Notes under the pieces: model-generated
What the model saw: the letters and a program-made list of their open reading frames with translations, nothing else
Database searches by the model: none
Told to the model about the DNA's origin: nothing
Shown: positions 18,468 through 27,443 of the stretch, piece by piece
Layout: every line of letters begins with the position of its first letter
Numbering within the stretch: the first letter of the stretch is position 1
Translations under genes and position numbers: made by a program
Assembly (NCBI GenBank): GCA_944324085.1
Contig: CALUUX010000002.1
Span: forward strand, 1-64,000
Direction: 5' to 3'
DNA: 64,000 nucleotides
DNA from: an uncultured Mailhella sp.
Lineage (GTDB): Bacteria > Desulfobacterota > Desulfovibrionia > Desulfovibrionales > Desulfovibrionaceae

Positions 18468-18543
18468 TGGTGGACCCGGCAGGCCTCGAACCTACGACAA
18501 TCCGGTTATGAGCCGGGGGCTCTACCAACTGAGCTACGGGTCC
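18468..18543 (-). tRNA. tRNA with CAU anticodon (Met, or Ile2 if lysidine-modified)
   Basis: A 76-base cloverleaf with encoded CCA. The acceptor stem is GGACCCG / CGGGTCC, the D-arm is GCTCAGTTGGTAGAGC, the anticodon loop is CTCATAA (anticodon CAT) and the T-arm is GTAGGTTCGAGGCCTGC. The outermost anticodon-stem pair is a C-A mismatch. The GGACCC/GGGTCC acceptor end and CTCATAACC loop resemble tRNA-Ile2, which TilS converts to read AUA, but elongator tRNA-Met also carries CAU. Sequence alone does not settle the identity. tilS is 8 kb away in the window. Confidence 0.9.
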
Positions 18544-18851
18544 AGCAGCGGAAAATATGCCCCCATTCTTCTTGTTTGGCAAGAGAAAAAACTCTATGCC
18601 CCCGGGAAATATTTCCTTCCCGCCCGATGACGAGCTCTTTCTCAAAAGAAACTCCCTCTTTTCTCCGAAAAGAAAAGAGGGAGGCGTTCATTTATGAACT
18701 TCGGCCAAAAGAAAGCTGCCGGTATCGAAACAACGCATCAAAACGCGTCACGACAAGGAGAAAAGAACTCTCTCCTCTCGAGGCCTTCCCGCCTGGCGGA
18801 TACCGGCGAAAAGCGTTCCGTCGAGCCGACGTCGCTCTCTCCGGGCGTCGG

Positions 18852-19415
18852 CTAGAGGGCCTGGAAATATTCGCGGGGATGCGCGCAGGCGGGGCAGGAT
18901 TCGGGAGCTTCAAGACCTTCGTACACATAACCGCAGTTCTGGCAACGCCACACGCGGGGCTTATCGGACTTGAACACGGTGCCCGCTTCAATAGCGGCGG
19001 CGAAGGCGAGGAAGCGCGCTTCATGATGCTTTTCCGCCACGGCGATGTTACGCATGACGGCGGCAATGGCGGGGAAACCTTCCGCGTCGGCTACGTCGGC
19101 GAAGGAAGGATACATATCGGAATATTCTTCGTTTTCACCGGCAGCCGCGGCCTTCAGATTGTCGAGCGTGCTGCCGATGACGCCAGCGGGATAGGACGCC
19201 GTGATTTCCACAGAACCGCCTTCGAGGAACTTGAACAGACGCTTGGCGTGTTCCTTTTCCTGATTGGCGATCTCTTCAAAGGCCTTCTGCATTTCCACAT
19301 AGCCGTCCTTCTTGGCCTGAGAAGCAAAGTAGGTGTAACGGTTGCGGGCCTGGGATTCACCGGCGAAAGCGGTGAGAATATTTTTTTCGGTCTGGGTGCC
19401 CTTCAAAGATTTCAT
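18852..19415 (-). CDS. rbr: Rubrerythrin
   Basis: A 187-residue non-haem iron peroxidase that reduces hydrogen peroxide in anaerobes. The N-terminal ferritin-like diiron domain has the metal-ligand helices with FAGESQARNRY (Glu near residue 20), FEEIANQEKEHA (Glu and His near 53-56) and MRNIAVAEKHHEARF. The C-terminal rubredoxin domain has CQNCGYVYEG and CPAC. The start at 19415 has AGGAG 8 bases upstream and fits the family; the longer frame is discarded. It lies 32 bases downstream of the perR-like gene on the same strand, so both are probably one peroxide-induced transcript. Confidence 0.95.
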   Translation of the reverse strand: MKSLKGTQTEKNILTAFAGESQARNRYTYFASQAKKDGYVEMQKAFEEIANQEKEHAKRLFKFLEGGSVEITASYPAGVIGSTLDNLKAAAAGENEEYSDMYPSFADVADAEGFPAIAAVMRNIAVAEKHHEARFLAFAAAIEAGTVFKSDKPRVWRCQNCGYVYEGLEAPESCPACAHPREYFQAL

Positions 19416-19447
19416 GGTACATTCTCCTGATGAACAGAGGGATGTTT

Positions 19448-19885
19448 TCAGCAGGCGCGCCTCTGATTCGCGACCTGCGTCTCGTCCGCCGCGGCGGCGG
19501 ACTTGCGTTCGCATTCTTCACAGATACCGTCGTACTCCACCCGCACGGTGGTTATCCTGAAGCCGGGCACGCGAAGGGAACCGATTCCCGGTTCATCCTT
19601 CCCGTCGGTGAACACATCGGCCACGCGACCGCACACATGACATCGTACATGTCGGTGAGGTTCCACTCTTCCATCAAAACGACGCATGTTGCCGGCGGAG
19701 TCAATTTTCAATACTTCGCCCATGTCAGCCAAGAGATCAAGATTGCGATAAACGGTTCCCAGGCTGATATGCGGCATGCGCGCCTTGACGATGGTATACA
19801 GCTCATCCACCGTGGGATGGGTGTCCACCTTGCGCAGTTCCTCAAGAATGATTCGACGTTGATTCGTCATTCTTGTCTTGGGCAT
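19448..19885 (-). CDS. perR: Fur/PerR-family peroxide-responsive regulator
   Basis: A 145-residue Fur-superfamily repressor. The N-terminal winged helix includes MTNQRRIILEEL and HISLGTVYRNLDLLADMGEV. The regulatory half has the PHRHVRC metal site, and paired CxxC motifs (CHVC region and CEEC) for structural zinc. Its position directly before rubrerythrin favours a PerR-type role over iron-uptake Fur, which is context inference. GAGGAG precedes the ATG. An AT-rich inverted repeat overlaps its likely promoter, which suggests autoregulation of the operon. Confidence 0.88.
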   Translation of the reverse strand: MPKTRMTNQRRIILEELRKVDTHPTVDELYTIVKARMPHISLGTVYRNLDLLADMGEVLKIDSAGNMRRFDGRVEPHRHVRCHVCGRVADVFTDGKDEPGIGSLRVPGFRITTVRVEYDGICEECERKSAAAADETQVANQRRAC

Positions 19886-19916
19886 AGTTGCTCCTCAAAA
19901 TCACTGGTCGATTCGG

Positions 19917-19944
19917 AGATAACAATAATAAGAATGATTGTCAA
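19917..19944 (-). promoter_or_regulatory. perR-rbr promoter with overlapping Fur/PerR-like operator
   Basis: On the minus strand TTGACA (19939-19944) and TTATCT (19917-19922) are 16 bases apart. The inverted repeat ACAATAATAA/GAATGATTGT (19922-19941) lies between and over the boxes, with ACAATNAT half-sites like those bound by Fur/PerR proteins. Repressor binding here would block polymerase. Confidence 0.65.
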
Positions 19945-20110
19945 TAAGAAAAAAGAAATGGCGCCCTGACGCCGGAAAAATCATGCGTCCCCACGCCCTT
20001 CCCCCCCCCACGACGCCGTTTTCCCGTCGAGGGTGGGAAAATCATGGCCGTATCACGGAGACCGGGGCAGGCTTGTTTCCATGCGGAACCCTGTACAGCG
20101 AGGAGGACTC

Positions 20111-21100
20111 ATGAACAACGACACGCCCGGCGGACGCCCGCCGTTTACGCGCAGACGCTTTCTGCGGACATCGCTCATGGCGGCCGCGCTCACCGGCGTG
20201 ACGCGCGCGTTTTCTCCCTGCGTGAGCCAGGCTCTGGCCGAAACGCTTACCGCGGTCCGACCGCCGGTGTTCTGGCTTCAGGGCATGGGGTGCACGGGGT
20301 GTTCGGTCTCCATTCTGAACAGCCTGCATCCCCGCATCGCGGACGTGCTGCTTCATGTCATACGCATGGATTTTCATCCCACGCTCATGGCCGACGAGGG
20401 CGAAGGAGCCGTGGAATTCATGCTTCGCTCGGCCCGAGAGCACGCCGGAGGATTTCTGCTGGTGCTGGAAGGGGCCGTGTCGGAAGAAAAAGAAGGGCGT
20501 TTCTGCGTCATCGGCGAAGCGGGACATCAGGAATTTCCGCTTTCCGTCATGCTGGAACAGCTGGCCCCCCACGCGGCGGCGGTTCTGGCCGTGGGCAGCT
20601 GCGCCGCCTACGGAGGCGTAACCGCGGCGCGCGGTTCCGTCACCGGGGCCGTGGGAGCGCGGGAATTCTTCCGCCGGAAAAACATAACAACGCCCGTGAT
20701 CAACATTCCCGGCTGTCCTCCTCATCCAGACTGGATGGTCGGCTCCATGCTCATTCTGCTGGACGCCGCGGAACGCCTCGGGCTTGCCGCCGGGGTGAAA
20801 GAAACGGCGGCCGGCCTGGACGCATGGGGACGTCCTCGCGCGTTCTACGGCAGCACAACCCACGAAAACTGTCCCTACCTCTACCTGTTCGACGAAGGAA
20901 CCATGGCGACCAGTCTCATCGACAAAACGGGATGCCGCTACTCGCTGGGGTGCAAAGGACCAGGCGCGTGGTGCGATTCTCCCATCCGCCGCTGGAACGA
21001 CCGCGTGAACTGGTGCGTGGAAAACGCCCTGTGCATCGGCTGCGTGCAACCCGATTTTCCCGACGGGCAGTCACCCTTCTACCAGAAGAATCTCTGGTGA
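20111..21100 (+). CDS. hysB: Periplasmic [NiFeSe]-type hydrogenase small subunit
   Basis: A 329-residue iron-sulfur subunit passing electrons from the NiFe(Se) site. The Tat signal has TRRRFLRTS (residues 13-21) and a likely cleavage after ALA near residue 43. The proximal cluster motif GCTGCS includes Cys 61 and 64, followed by VGSCAAYGG and PGCPPHPDW. The C-terminal medial/distal region has HENCPYL (His and Cys), then GCKGPGAWCDSP and CVENALCIGCVQPDFPDGQSPFY. AGGAGG lies upstream of the ATG. The gene is 46 bases before the large subunit, which is exported with it as a Tat hitchhiker. The hysB symbol follows from the selenocysteine in the partner. Confidence 0.92.
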   Translation: MNNDTPGGRPPFTRRRFLRTSLMAAALTGVTRAFSPCVSQALAETLTAVRPPVFWLQGMGCTGCSVSILNSLHPRIADVLLHVIRMDFHPTLMADEGEGAVEFMLRSAREHAGGFLLVLEGAVSEEKEGRFCVIGEAGHQEFPLSVMLEQLAPHAAAVLAVGSCAAYGGVTAARGSVTGAVGAREFFRRKNITTPVINIPGCPPHPDWMVGSMLILLDAAERLGLAAGVKETAAGLDAWGRPRAFYGSTTHENCPYLYLFDEGTMATSLIDKTGCRYSLGCKGPGAWCDSPIRRWNDRVNWCVENALCIGCVQPDFPDGQSPFYQKNLW

Positions 21101-21146
21101 ACTCCCTCGACGCACAACGAAACGTCAACCTTGCAAGGAAAACATC

Positions 21147-22664
21147 ATGGCCGTTTCCATAGCCATCGATCCCATCACCCGCATTGAAGGGCATCTCAAG
21201 GCGCGTCTGGAGGTTTCCGACGGCGTCGTGCGGGACGCCTGGCTCACCGGAGGCATGTTCCGAGGATTTGAAACCATACTTCTGGGCCGCGATCCCATGG
21301 ACGCTCCGCAGCTCGTGCAGCGCATTTGCGGCGTGTGTCCCGTCTCGCACGCGCTCGCTTCCTGCATGGCGCTCGAAGACGCGGCCGGCGTTACGCCCCC
21401 CCGCGAAGGCAGACTGCTGCGCAATCTCATGCAGGGCGCAAACTTTCTTCAATCGCACATCCTGAGCTTCTATCAGCTGTCCAGTCAGGACTTTTTCCAA
21501 GGGCCGTCCACGCCGCCCTTCTCCCCGCGTCAGAAAAAGCCCGATCTGCGCCTCGGGGAAGCCGCCACGCGCATGATGCTCGACCAGTATCTGGAATCGC
21601 TGGACATTCGCGCCATTTGTCATGAAATGGCGGCCATCTTCGGCGGACGCATGCCCCATGTGCACGGCATCGTTCCTGGCGGAACCTCGGCCCCCGCCAC
21701 GTCCAGACAAATACAGGAATTCCGTTCCCGCTTGAAAACGACGCGGGAATTCATCGAAAAACGCTATGTGCCGCTGCTTTATCTGCTTTCAGAAAGCTAC
21801 GCCGATCTGGCCCGCGTGGGCAAGGGATGGGCCACGGCCATGTGCATGGGCGTTTTTCCCCATCCGGACACGGGCGAAGAGGCCATACGAGCCGGCGTAT
21901 GGGCCGGAGGCAAGGAATACGAATTCGATCCCGCCAAAGTTATGGAAAACGTACGGTATTCCTGGTTCACGGCGTCGTCTGGCGGCAGTCCGTTCAGCGC
22001 GCCGACGCTCACCGTGGATCTGGACAAGGTCGGAGCCTACAGCTTTTCCAAGGCCGCGCGCTATAGCGGCATGCCCATGGAAGTGGGACCGCACGCTCGC
22101 ATGTGGGTAGGAAATATGGAACTCTCACCCATGGGAAGAGAACTGGCCCCCAAACATCTGGGCGTGCGGGCTCGAACCTTCCGCGAACTGGGAGAGACCT
22201 TTGCCTTTTCCATCATGGGAAGACATCTGGCCCGCGCCGAGGAAACCTGGTTCGTGGCCAAGGCCATGGAGGGCTGGCTCGACGCGCTCCGTCCTGGAGA
22301 AAATCCGCTCCAGCCCATGCCGAAACTGAAGGACGGAGAAGGCTATTCGCTCACCGAAGCTCCTCGCGGCTCGCTCATGCACTGTCTGCGCGTGGAAAAT
22401 GGCCGTCTGAGCTTCTATCAGGTTCTGCCCGCCACGCTGTGGAACGCTTCCCCCCGCGACGACGCCGGACTCCGCGGCCCCATGGAAGAAGCCCTCGTGG
22501 GACTGCCCGTGCCCGATGAAGACAGTCCGGTCAACGCGGGACGTCTGGTGCGCGCCTTCGATCCGTGACTGGGATGCGCCGTGCATGTCATGCACGCTGA
22601 AAAAACCGTCCCCGAGGCGTGTCCGACGTTTTCCTCTGACGCGTCCGAAGCGCGGACGTTCTGA
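21147..22664 (+). CDS. hysA: [NiFeSe] hydrogenase large subunit, selenocysteine-containing
   Basis: The catalytic subunit that oxidises or makes H2. The N-terminal ligand motif RICGVCPVSHA supplies Cys 61 and 64. At residue 474 the codon is UGA, and reading it as selenocysteine gives AFDP-U-LGC-AVH, the C-terminal ligand motif with Sec replacing the first cysteine (Cys at 477). The frame then runs 32 codons to a UGA at 22662-22664, leaving a 25-residue tail after the His that a maturation protease would remove. A conventional stop at 22566 would lose two essential ligands. A hairpin with a GUC loop begins 11 bases after the UGA. There is no signal peptide, as expected. Confidence 0.93.
22566..22602 (+). 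promoter_or_regulatory. In-frame UGA with bacterial SECIS-like hairpin in hysA
   Basis: After UGA (22566-22568) a 7-bp perfect stem CGTGCAT / ATGCACG encloses a GTC loop at 22587-22589, 18 bases past the UGA. Bacterial SECIS elements have an apical loop containing GU at this kind of spacing, which binds SelB. selA, selB, selC and selD are not in the window. Confidence 0.75.
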
Positions 22665-22678
22665 AAAAACGACGAATC

Positions 22679-22711
22679 AAGGGCGGCTCCCCCCAGGGGG
22701 AGTCGCCCTTT
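22679..22711. terminator. Hairpin, probable terminator after hysBA
   Basis: A 14-bp stem with one G-T wobble (AAGGGCGGCTCCCC / GGGGAGTCGCCCTT) starts 15 bases after the extended hysA stop. T-run is short, so termination may be modest. Its position fits the extended end of hysA. Confidence 0.6.
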
Positions 22712-22791
22712 GACGTACGTTCTGCCTCTTTTCAACGCAGGGCGCGGAAAGCCGCGCCCACGTTTCCAAAGCTGCGACGACGGCATTTACG

Positions 22792-24000
22792 TCATGCCCG
22801 ACGCCGTCCGGACTTTCCCGCCAAGCGGAAAAAGAACAGCACAAGCAGACTGGACGTCACGGCCACCGCCGCCATGGGCAAGGCCGTCTCGGAACCTCCA
22901 AGCCCCACAAGCGGCGATGAAACCGCGCCGAACACGAACGACGTCACGCCGAGCAGGCCGGACGCGCTGCCCGCGCCCTCGGTCTGCGCGGCAATGGCCA
23001 GAGAAAAACTGGTGGTCGTGGTGACGCCGATGCTCGCCACGAACAAAAAAAGCGCGCCGATCATGCACGCCGCCGGCAGATGAAACGCGCTCACCGCGGC
23101 GACGCCCAGCGCGGCCACCAACGAAAGCGCGACGCCCGCGCCGAGCACGTTTCTGTCGCCATAGGCCGTGCAGACTCGACCCGTCACCTGCGCGAAAATC
23201 ATGATGCCAAGCCCATTAAGGCCGAAACAAAGCGCGTACTGCTGAGCGGAAAGGCCATAGAGATTCTGAAGCACGAAGGGAGACGCGGAAATATACCCGA
23301 AAAAACCCGCCATGACGAATCCCTGAAGCAGCATGTACGCAAGAAAAACGCGATTTTCAAACAGGCGGAGCATGGCGCGCAGAGACTGAGCCATGCCGCC
23401 CTGAACGCGCTTTTCCACGGGCAGGGTTTCCGGACACCCGAAGAACACCAGGCAAAACTGCGCCACGCCGCAGGCGGCAAGAAAAAAGAATATTCCCGAC
23501 CAGCTGGAAAAACGAAGAATCTGACCTCCGATGACCGGGCCGAAAATGGGCGCCACGCCGTTGATGAGCATGAGCAGAGAAAAAAAACGGGTCAACTCCG
23601 AACCGCGAAACAAATCGCAGGCGATGGCGCGGGAAAGCACCACGCCGCCGCTTCCCGCAAGACCCTGAATAAATCGCAGCACGATAAGCTCGCCCACGCC
23701 GGACGCCCGGGCGCAGAGGAAAGACGCCACAATGAACAACGCCAGAGAAAGCAGCAGCGGCGTTTTACGTCCCCGAGCGTCACTGAGCGGACCAAGGGCG
23801 ATCTGACCGAGAGAAAGCCCCAGAAGGCAGGCCGTAATGCTGAGCTGCATCTGCGAAGCCGCGCTTCCGAGTTCCTCCGCCATATCCGGCAGCGCGGGAA
23901 GATAAAAATCCGTGCACAGCGGCCCCATGGCGGCAAGAAATCCAAGGATGGACGCCATGAAAAGACGGGCCCCAACACTTTTAAAAGGTGAAACAGGCAT
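22792..24000 (-). CDS. MFS drug-resistance transporter, Bcr/CflA family
   Basis: A 402-residue inner-membrane exporter with 12 predicted hydrophobic segments. Bcr/CflA features are the early TDFYLPALPDMAEELGS segment, GQIALGPLSDARGRKTPLL (MFS motif A in loop 2-3) and RFIQGLAGSGGVVLSRAIACD in helix 4-5. Such proteins use the proton gradient to expel drugs or metabolites; the substrate is unknown. GGAG precedes the start at 24000, and the longer frame to 24240 lacks family similarity. It is convergent with hysBA. Confidence 0.88.
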   Translation of the reverse strand: MPVSPFKSVGARLFMASILGFLAAMGPLCTDFYLPALPDMAEELGSAASQMQLSITACLLGLSLGQIALGPLSDARGRKTPLLLSLALFIVASFLCARASGVGELIVLRFIQGLAGSGGVVLSRAIACDLFRGSELTRFFSLLMLINGVAPIFGPVIGGQILRFSSWSGIFFFLAACGVAQFCLVFFGCPETLPVEKRVQGGMAQSLRAMLRLFENRVFLAYMLLQGFVMAGFFGYISASPFVLQNLYGLSAQQYALCFGLNGLGIMIFAQVTGRVCTAYGDRNVLGAGVALSLVAALGVAAVSAFHLPAACMIGALFLFVASIGVTTTTSFSLAIAAQTEGAGSASGLLGVTSFVFGAVSSPLVGLGGSETALPMAAVAVTSSLLVLFFFRLAGKSGRRRA

Positions 24001-24321
24001 GAAAACTCCGTGAGACGAAAGGAACCGATTATGGCTCGGCACAGCTCTCCCACGCCCTCCAAGACGCAGGCCACAAAAAAATAAAGGGGAAAAAGACGTT
24101 CGTCCAGCGTTTCCGACGCCATTCCCCGCTTTTCTCACGGGCAACGTCGCGGCCGTGAACGTCGGACGAACGCGCCTCCTTTCCATGTCGTCGCCCTTCT
24201 GTTCGCGTTCTTCCGACGTCCGTTTTTCAAAGACCGTCAAAACACGAGGCTTTTAAACGCAAAACGGCGGGCGTAAAGCCCGCCGTCCGAGGAGGGAAAC
24301 GCCTGGGCAGGCGTTCCACGT
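24001..24321. other. Spacer between the MFS and DegP-like genes
   Basis: Both genes are on the minus strand. Apart from the degP terminator at 24264-24286, no feature was recognised; the promoter for the MFS gene must lie here. Confidence 0.5.
24264..24286 (-). terminator. Intrinsic terminator after degP-like gene
   Basis: On the minus strand a perfect 9-bp stem ACGGCGGGC / GCCCGCCGT with a 5-base loop is followed by TTTGCGTTT. Confidence 0.8.
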
Positions 24322-25737
24322 TTATTTATTGTCCAGCGTTACCGTAATGAAGAAGGTTTCGCCGCGACGATTGATCTGAAGCATGACGGCTCCACGTTCC
24401 TTGCCGTCCTTGCGGACGATGGAAACGAGTTCGTCGGGACTGGTCACGGGCTTAAGGTTGGCCGACAGAATGACGTCGCCGGTACGGATGCCCGCTTCGG
24501 CCGCAGGACCGTCGCCCTTCACGCCCACAACCAGCAAGCCCTTCACATCGCCGGAAAGCTGAAGCGCGCGAGCGTCTTCGGGAGTGAGCGGCTTGATGCT
24601 CACGCCAAGATCGCCGCCTTCGCTCTGCTGACCGGAATTCTGAGCCACCGCGCTGTGCGAAGAACGTTCGCCGAGCTTGACGGTGGTCTTCACTTCCTTG
24701 CCGTCACGCAGCACCACCACATCCACCTTGGTGTCGGGCTTCAGCGCGGCCACGCTGCGGGTGAGGGCGGACGCGCTGTCGATGTCGGTCTTGCCCACGC
24801 GGATGATGACGTCGCCCGCGCGCAGTCCGGCCTTGTCGGCGGGCTCATTGTCGAGAACCGAGCCGATGAGCGCGCCCTTCGCGCTCTTGAGGCCCAGAGC
24901 CTTGGCCATGTTCTCATCCAGATCCTGGATGGTCACGCCCAGCCAGCCGCGACTGACCTTCTTACCCTCGCGAAGATCGTTGATGACCTTGGAAGCGAGA
25001 TTGCTGGGAATGGCAAAACCTATGCCCTGTCCGTTGGCGGAAATGGCGGTATTGATGCCTATGACCTCACCAGCCATATTGATGAGAGGACCGCCGCTGT
25101 TGCCGGGGTTGATGGAGGCGTCGGTCTGAAGGAAGTTGTCAAAGGGACCGGCGTGGATATCGCGGCCCTTGGCGCTCAGAATACCGGCAGTCACGGTATT
25201 GCTCAAACCGAAGGGGTTGCCGATGGCCACCACCCAGTCGCCAACTTCCATGGCGTCGGAGTCGCCGAACTTGAGCACCGGCAGAGCTTCGGAGCTTTCC
25301 ACTTTGAGCAAAGCCAGATCGGTTTCCGCGTCCGTGCCCACGATCTTGGCGGGAAGACCGGCGGACTTGTCGCCGTTGAGCTTTACGGTCACCTTGTCCG
25401 CGCCTTCCACGACGTGGTTATTCGTGACGATGTAGCCGTCAGGCGAAATGATGAAACCGGATCCCAGTGCGCTGCTTTTCTGCTTGGGCGCGGGCTGACC
25501 GGGACGCATGCCGAAAGGCCCGCCGAACTGTTCAAAGAACTGATCCATGCCCGGGAAGTTGAACATGCCCATGACCGGGCTTTCCACTTCTCTTTCCGTG
25601 CTGATGTTCACCACCGCCGGCCCGGCGTTCTTGGCCAGCGGAACAAAGTTGGGCAGCGTGGGAGCCGCCATGGCCGATGAGGCCAGAAACACAAAACCCG
25701 TTACGGCTATCGCCGTTTTTTTAAGGACTCCGTTCAT
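24322..25737 (-). CDS. DegP/DegQ/HtrA-family periplasmic serine protease
   Basis: A 471-residue exported protease/chaperone with a Sec signal peptide (cleavage near AMA, residue 24). The trypsin-like domain has all three catalytic residues: His 108 in TNNHVV, Asp 140 in DAETDLALLK and Ser 214 in GNSGGPL. Two PDZ domains follow (about residues 265-355 and 375-465), each with a GLRAGDVI-like or GIRTGDVI carboxylate-binding loop. It degrades or refolds damaged envelope proteins. A Gly/Met/Pro/Phe-rich loop after the signal peptide corresponds to the LA loop. DegP and DegQ cannot be separated with certainty. Confidence 0.93.
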   Translation of the reverse strand: MNGVLKKTAIAVTGFVFLASSAMAAPTLPNFVPLAKNAGPAVVNISTEREVESPVMGMFNFPGMDQFFEQFGGPFGMRPGQPAPKQKSSALGSGFIISPDGYIVTNNHVVEGADKVTVKLNGDKSAGLPAKIVGTDAETDLALLKVESSEALPVLKFGDSDAMEVGDWVVAIGNPFGLSNTVTAGILSAKGRDIHAGPFDNFLQTDASINPGNSGGPLINMAGEVIGINTAISANGQGIGFAIPSNLASKVINDLREGKKVSRGWLGVTIQDLDENMAKALGLKSAKGALIGSVLDNEPADKAGLRAGDVIIRVGKTDIDSASALTRSVAALKPDTKVDVVVLRDGKEVKTTVKLGERSSHSAVAQNSGQQSEGGDLGVSIKPLTPEDARALQLSGDVKGLLVVGVKGDGPAAEAGIRTGDVILSANLKPVTSPDELVSIVRKDGKERGAVMLQINRRGETFFITVTLDNK

Positions 25738-25837
25738 AAAGAACTCCTTTTCACGTCATATTTCAGGGGTGAATGGGTTTCTGTTATGGTTTTACCGCAC
25801 AGATACCCTTCATGCCATTGTAAAGAAAGACAAAACA

Positions 25838-26116
25838 TTACTGCTGCGACGCTCCGCCGTTTCCTCCCGCTCCGCCGCATGAGGAGCAGTTGCCATGGCA
25901 GGGGCTGTTGCGGTTGAGCCGCTTATCGTTCATCCATGCCGGTCTCGGCCCTATCTTGAAAGGAAAAGCCCCGGTTTTCAGAGGGCTGGGCGCAGAAACA
26001 AGACGGGCCGTATGTTCTGACCCGCATTTCGGGCAGCAAATCACGTCGTCATCATCAAACGCCAGCTCCTCAAAGGTGTGCCGGCAATCCTTACATTCAA
26101 AATCATACAGCGGCAT
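25838..26116 (-). CDS. FmdB-family zinc-ribbon protein
   Basis: A 92-residue protein starting MPLYDFECKDCRHTFEEL, the FmdB-type zinc ribbon, with a second CxxC (CCPKCGS) giving a complete four-cysteine site in the first 40 residues. The C-terminal half has a Cys/Gly-rich end (CHGNCSSCGG). Family members are often called putative regulatory proteins, but the biochemical role is unknown. GAGGAG lies upstream of the ATG. It sits 100 bases before the DegP-like gene on the same strand, and linkage is possible. Confidence 0.85.
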   Translation of the reverse strand: MPLYDFECKDCRHTFEELAFDDDDVICCPKCGSEHTARLVSAPSPLKTGAFPFKIGPRPAWMNDKRLNRNSPCHGNCSSCGGAGGNGGASQQ

Positions 26117-26417
26117 GGTAACACTCCTCGCGAGAAAAAATGGAAGGCCGTCGCTTTCATTCGCCTTCTCTCAGCTGCTAAATAAGCACCTTACACCAGC
26201 TGGCAAGATTAAAGCAAAAGCGTCCGACGACCTTTTTTCAGGGACAAGAAAGATTCTGTAATGCTTTTTTTCTTGTAAAAACGAGGTATTATAAAAATTT
26301 TTAACAAAATTCCGACGCGTCTGACGCTGATTAGCCCAATTCTTGCATAGTGTTGCAGCGCGTCAAAACAAGCCCGAGTCTCCACGGCTCACAAAGCGGA
26401 AAACGCAGCAAAACGGC
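26117..26417. other. AT-rich spacer between tilS and the FmdB-like gene
   Basis: Locally AT-rich, notably 26270-26315. A TATAAT hexamer on the minus strand at 26288-26293 could be a -10 box for the FmdB-like gene, but no good -35 is seen. No gene or structured RNA was recognised. Confidence 0.4.
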
Positions 26418-27443
26418 TCAGCGGCCCAGCGCATGCCGAAACAACACACCTTCCCCCGAAAGCTCCGCCTTGACACCTCCGCCGAAAGAAAATCGACGGG
26501 GAAACATTCTGCGTCGCCATGCCTTCTCCACAGCTTCCAGCGTGTCGGCGCGAGCCTGGCCTTTCATGCGCCGCAACGCCTCAGCCATAGCGCGCAGCCT
26601 GCCGGATCCCCCCAGTTCCTTCAACGCCGCGTCCGAAAGGAAAAAACCGTCCCCGTTTGTCTGAATGACCTGCTCCAGTCTTTCGTTCCAGCCCCGCTCG
26701 TCCCTGCGGGCGCATCGCCAAAGACGACGAACGCTGTCATAAAACGAAGGATTTTCCGCCAGCAGCAACGGCACCACGTCATGCCGCATGCGGTTGCGCT
26801 TCCACGCGCGGCTCGCGTTGGAGGCGTCTTCCCGCCAGGACACGCCGAGTCTCTGAAGCATGGCTTCCAGGTCTTCTTTTTCCACCATGAGCAACGGACG
26901 CAGCAGACGGCGGCCCGGTTCGTCCATTACGGCCTTCATGCCGCCGAGGCCCGGCCAGACCGCGCCTCGGCAAAGACGCATGAGCACGTCTTCCGCGAGA
27001 TCTCCAACGTGATGCGCCGTTAGCGTCCAGCTCGCTCCCGTTCTCAGCCGGCAGTCTTCGAGGAACGCGTACCTCGCCCGACGTCCCGCCTCCTCCAAAC
27101 CGCATCCCCACTTCCGGGCCAGTTCACCCACGCTTTCCCGCTTGAGAAAAAACGGCACGTCGAAACGACGGCAGAGCTCTTCCGTCGCCCGCGCGTCCTC
27201 CGCGCTTTCCGGTCGCAGGCCGTGATCGAGATGCGCGGCAAAAAGCGACAGTCCCAAACGCTGACGCAACGCGCAAAACAAAAGCAGCAGCGCGGTGGAA
27301 TCCGCCCCCCCGGAACATGCGACAAGCAAACGCTCACCTCGCAGCTGCACGCCGAGTTCGACCTCCACAAAACGCTCCACGGCCAGCGCGAGACGAGCGT
27401 CCTCAGCGGAAAGCTCCTTCAGAGAAAGTGCGGATTGAGCCAT
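26418..27443 (-). CDS. tilS: tRNA(Ile)-lysidine synthase
   Basis: A 341-residue N-type ATP pyrophosphatase. The PP-loop LVACSGGADSTALLLLF is at about residues 40-57, followed by HLDHGLRPES (TilS-specific) and LTAHHVGDLAEDVLMRLCRG. TilS converts C34 of tRNA-Ile2(CAU) to lysidine so that it reads AUA. The protein is shorter than E. coli TilS and lacks a full second C-terminal domain, as in many bacteria. GGAGG precedes the ATG. The CAU tRNA at 18.5 kb may be its substrate. Confidence 0.93.
   Translation of the reverse strand: MAQSALSLKELSAEDARLALAVERFVEVELGVQLRGERLLVACSGGADSTALLLLFCALRQRLGLSLFAAHLDHGLRPESAEDARATEELCRRFDVPFFLKRESVGELARKWGCGLEEAGRRARYAFLEDCRLRTGASWTLTAHHVGDLAEDVLMRLCRGAVWPGLGGMKAVMDEPGRRLLRPLLMVEKEDLEAMLQRLGVSWREDASNASRAWKRNRMRHDVVPLLLAENPSFYDSVRRLWRCARRDERGWNERLEQVIQTNGDGFFLSDAALKELGGSGRLRAMAEALRRMKGQARADTLEAVEKAWRRRMFPRRFSFGGGVKAELSGEGVLFRHALGR

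Noticed and set aside
22566-22568. Normal stop codon for the hydrogenase large subunit
   Set aside because: Stopping here would remove two of four metal ligands and the maturation tail, both encoded in frame just beyond.
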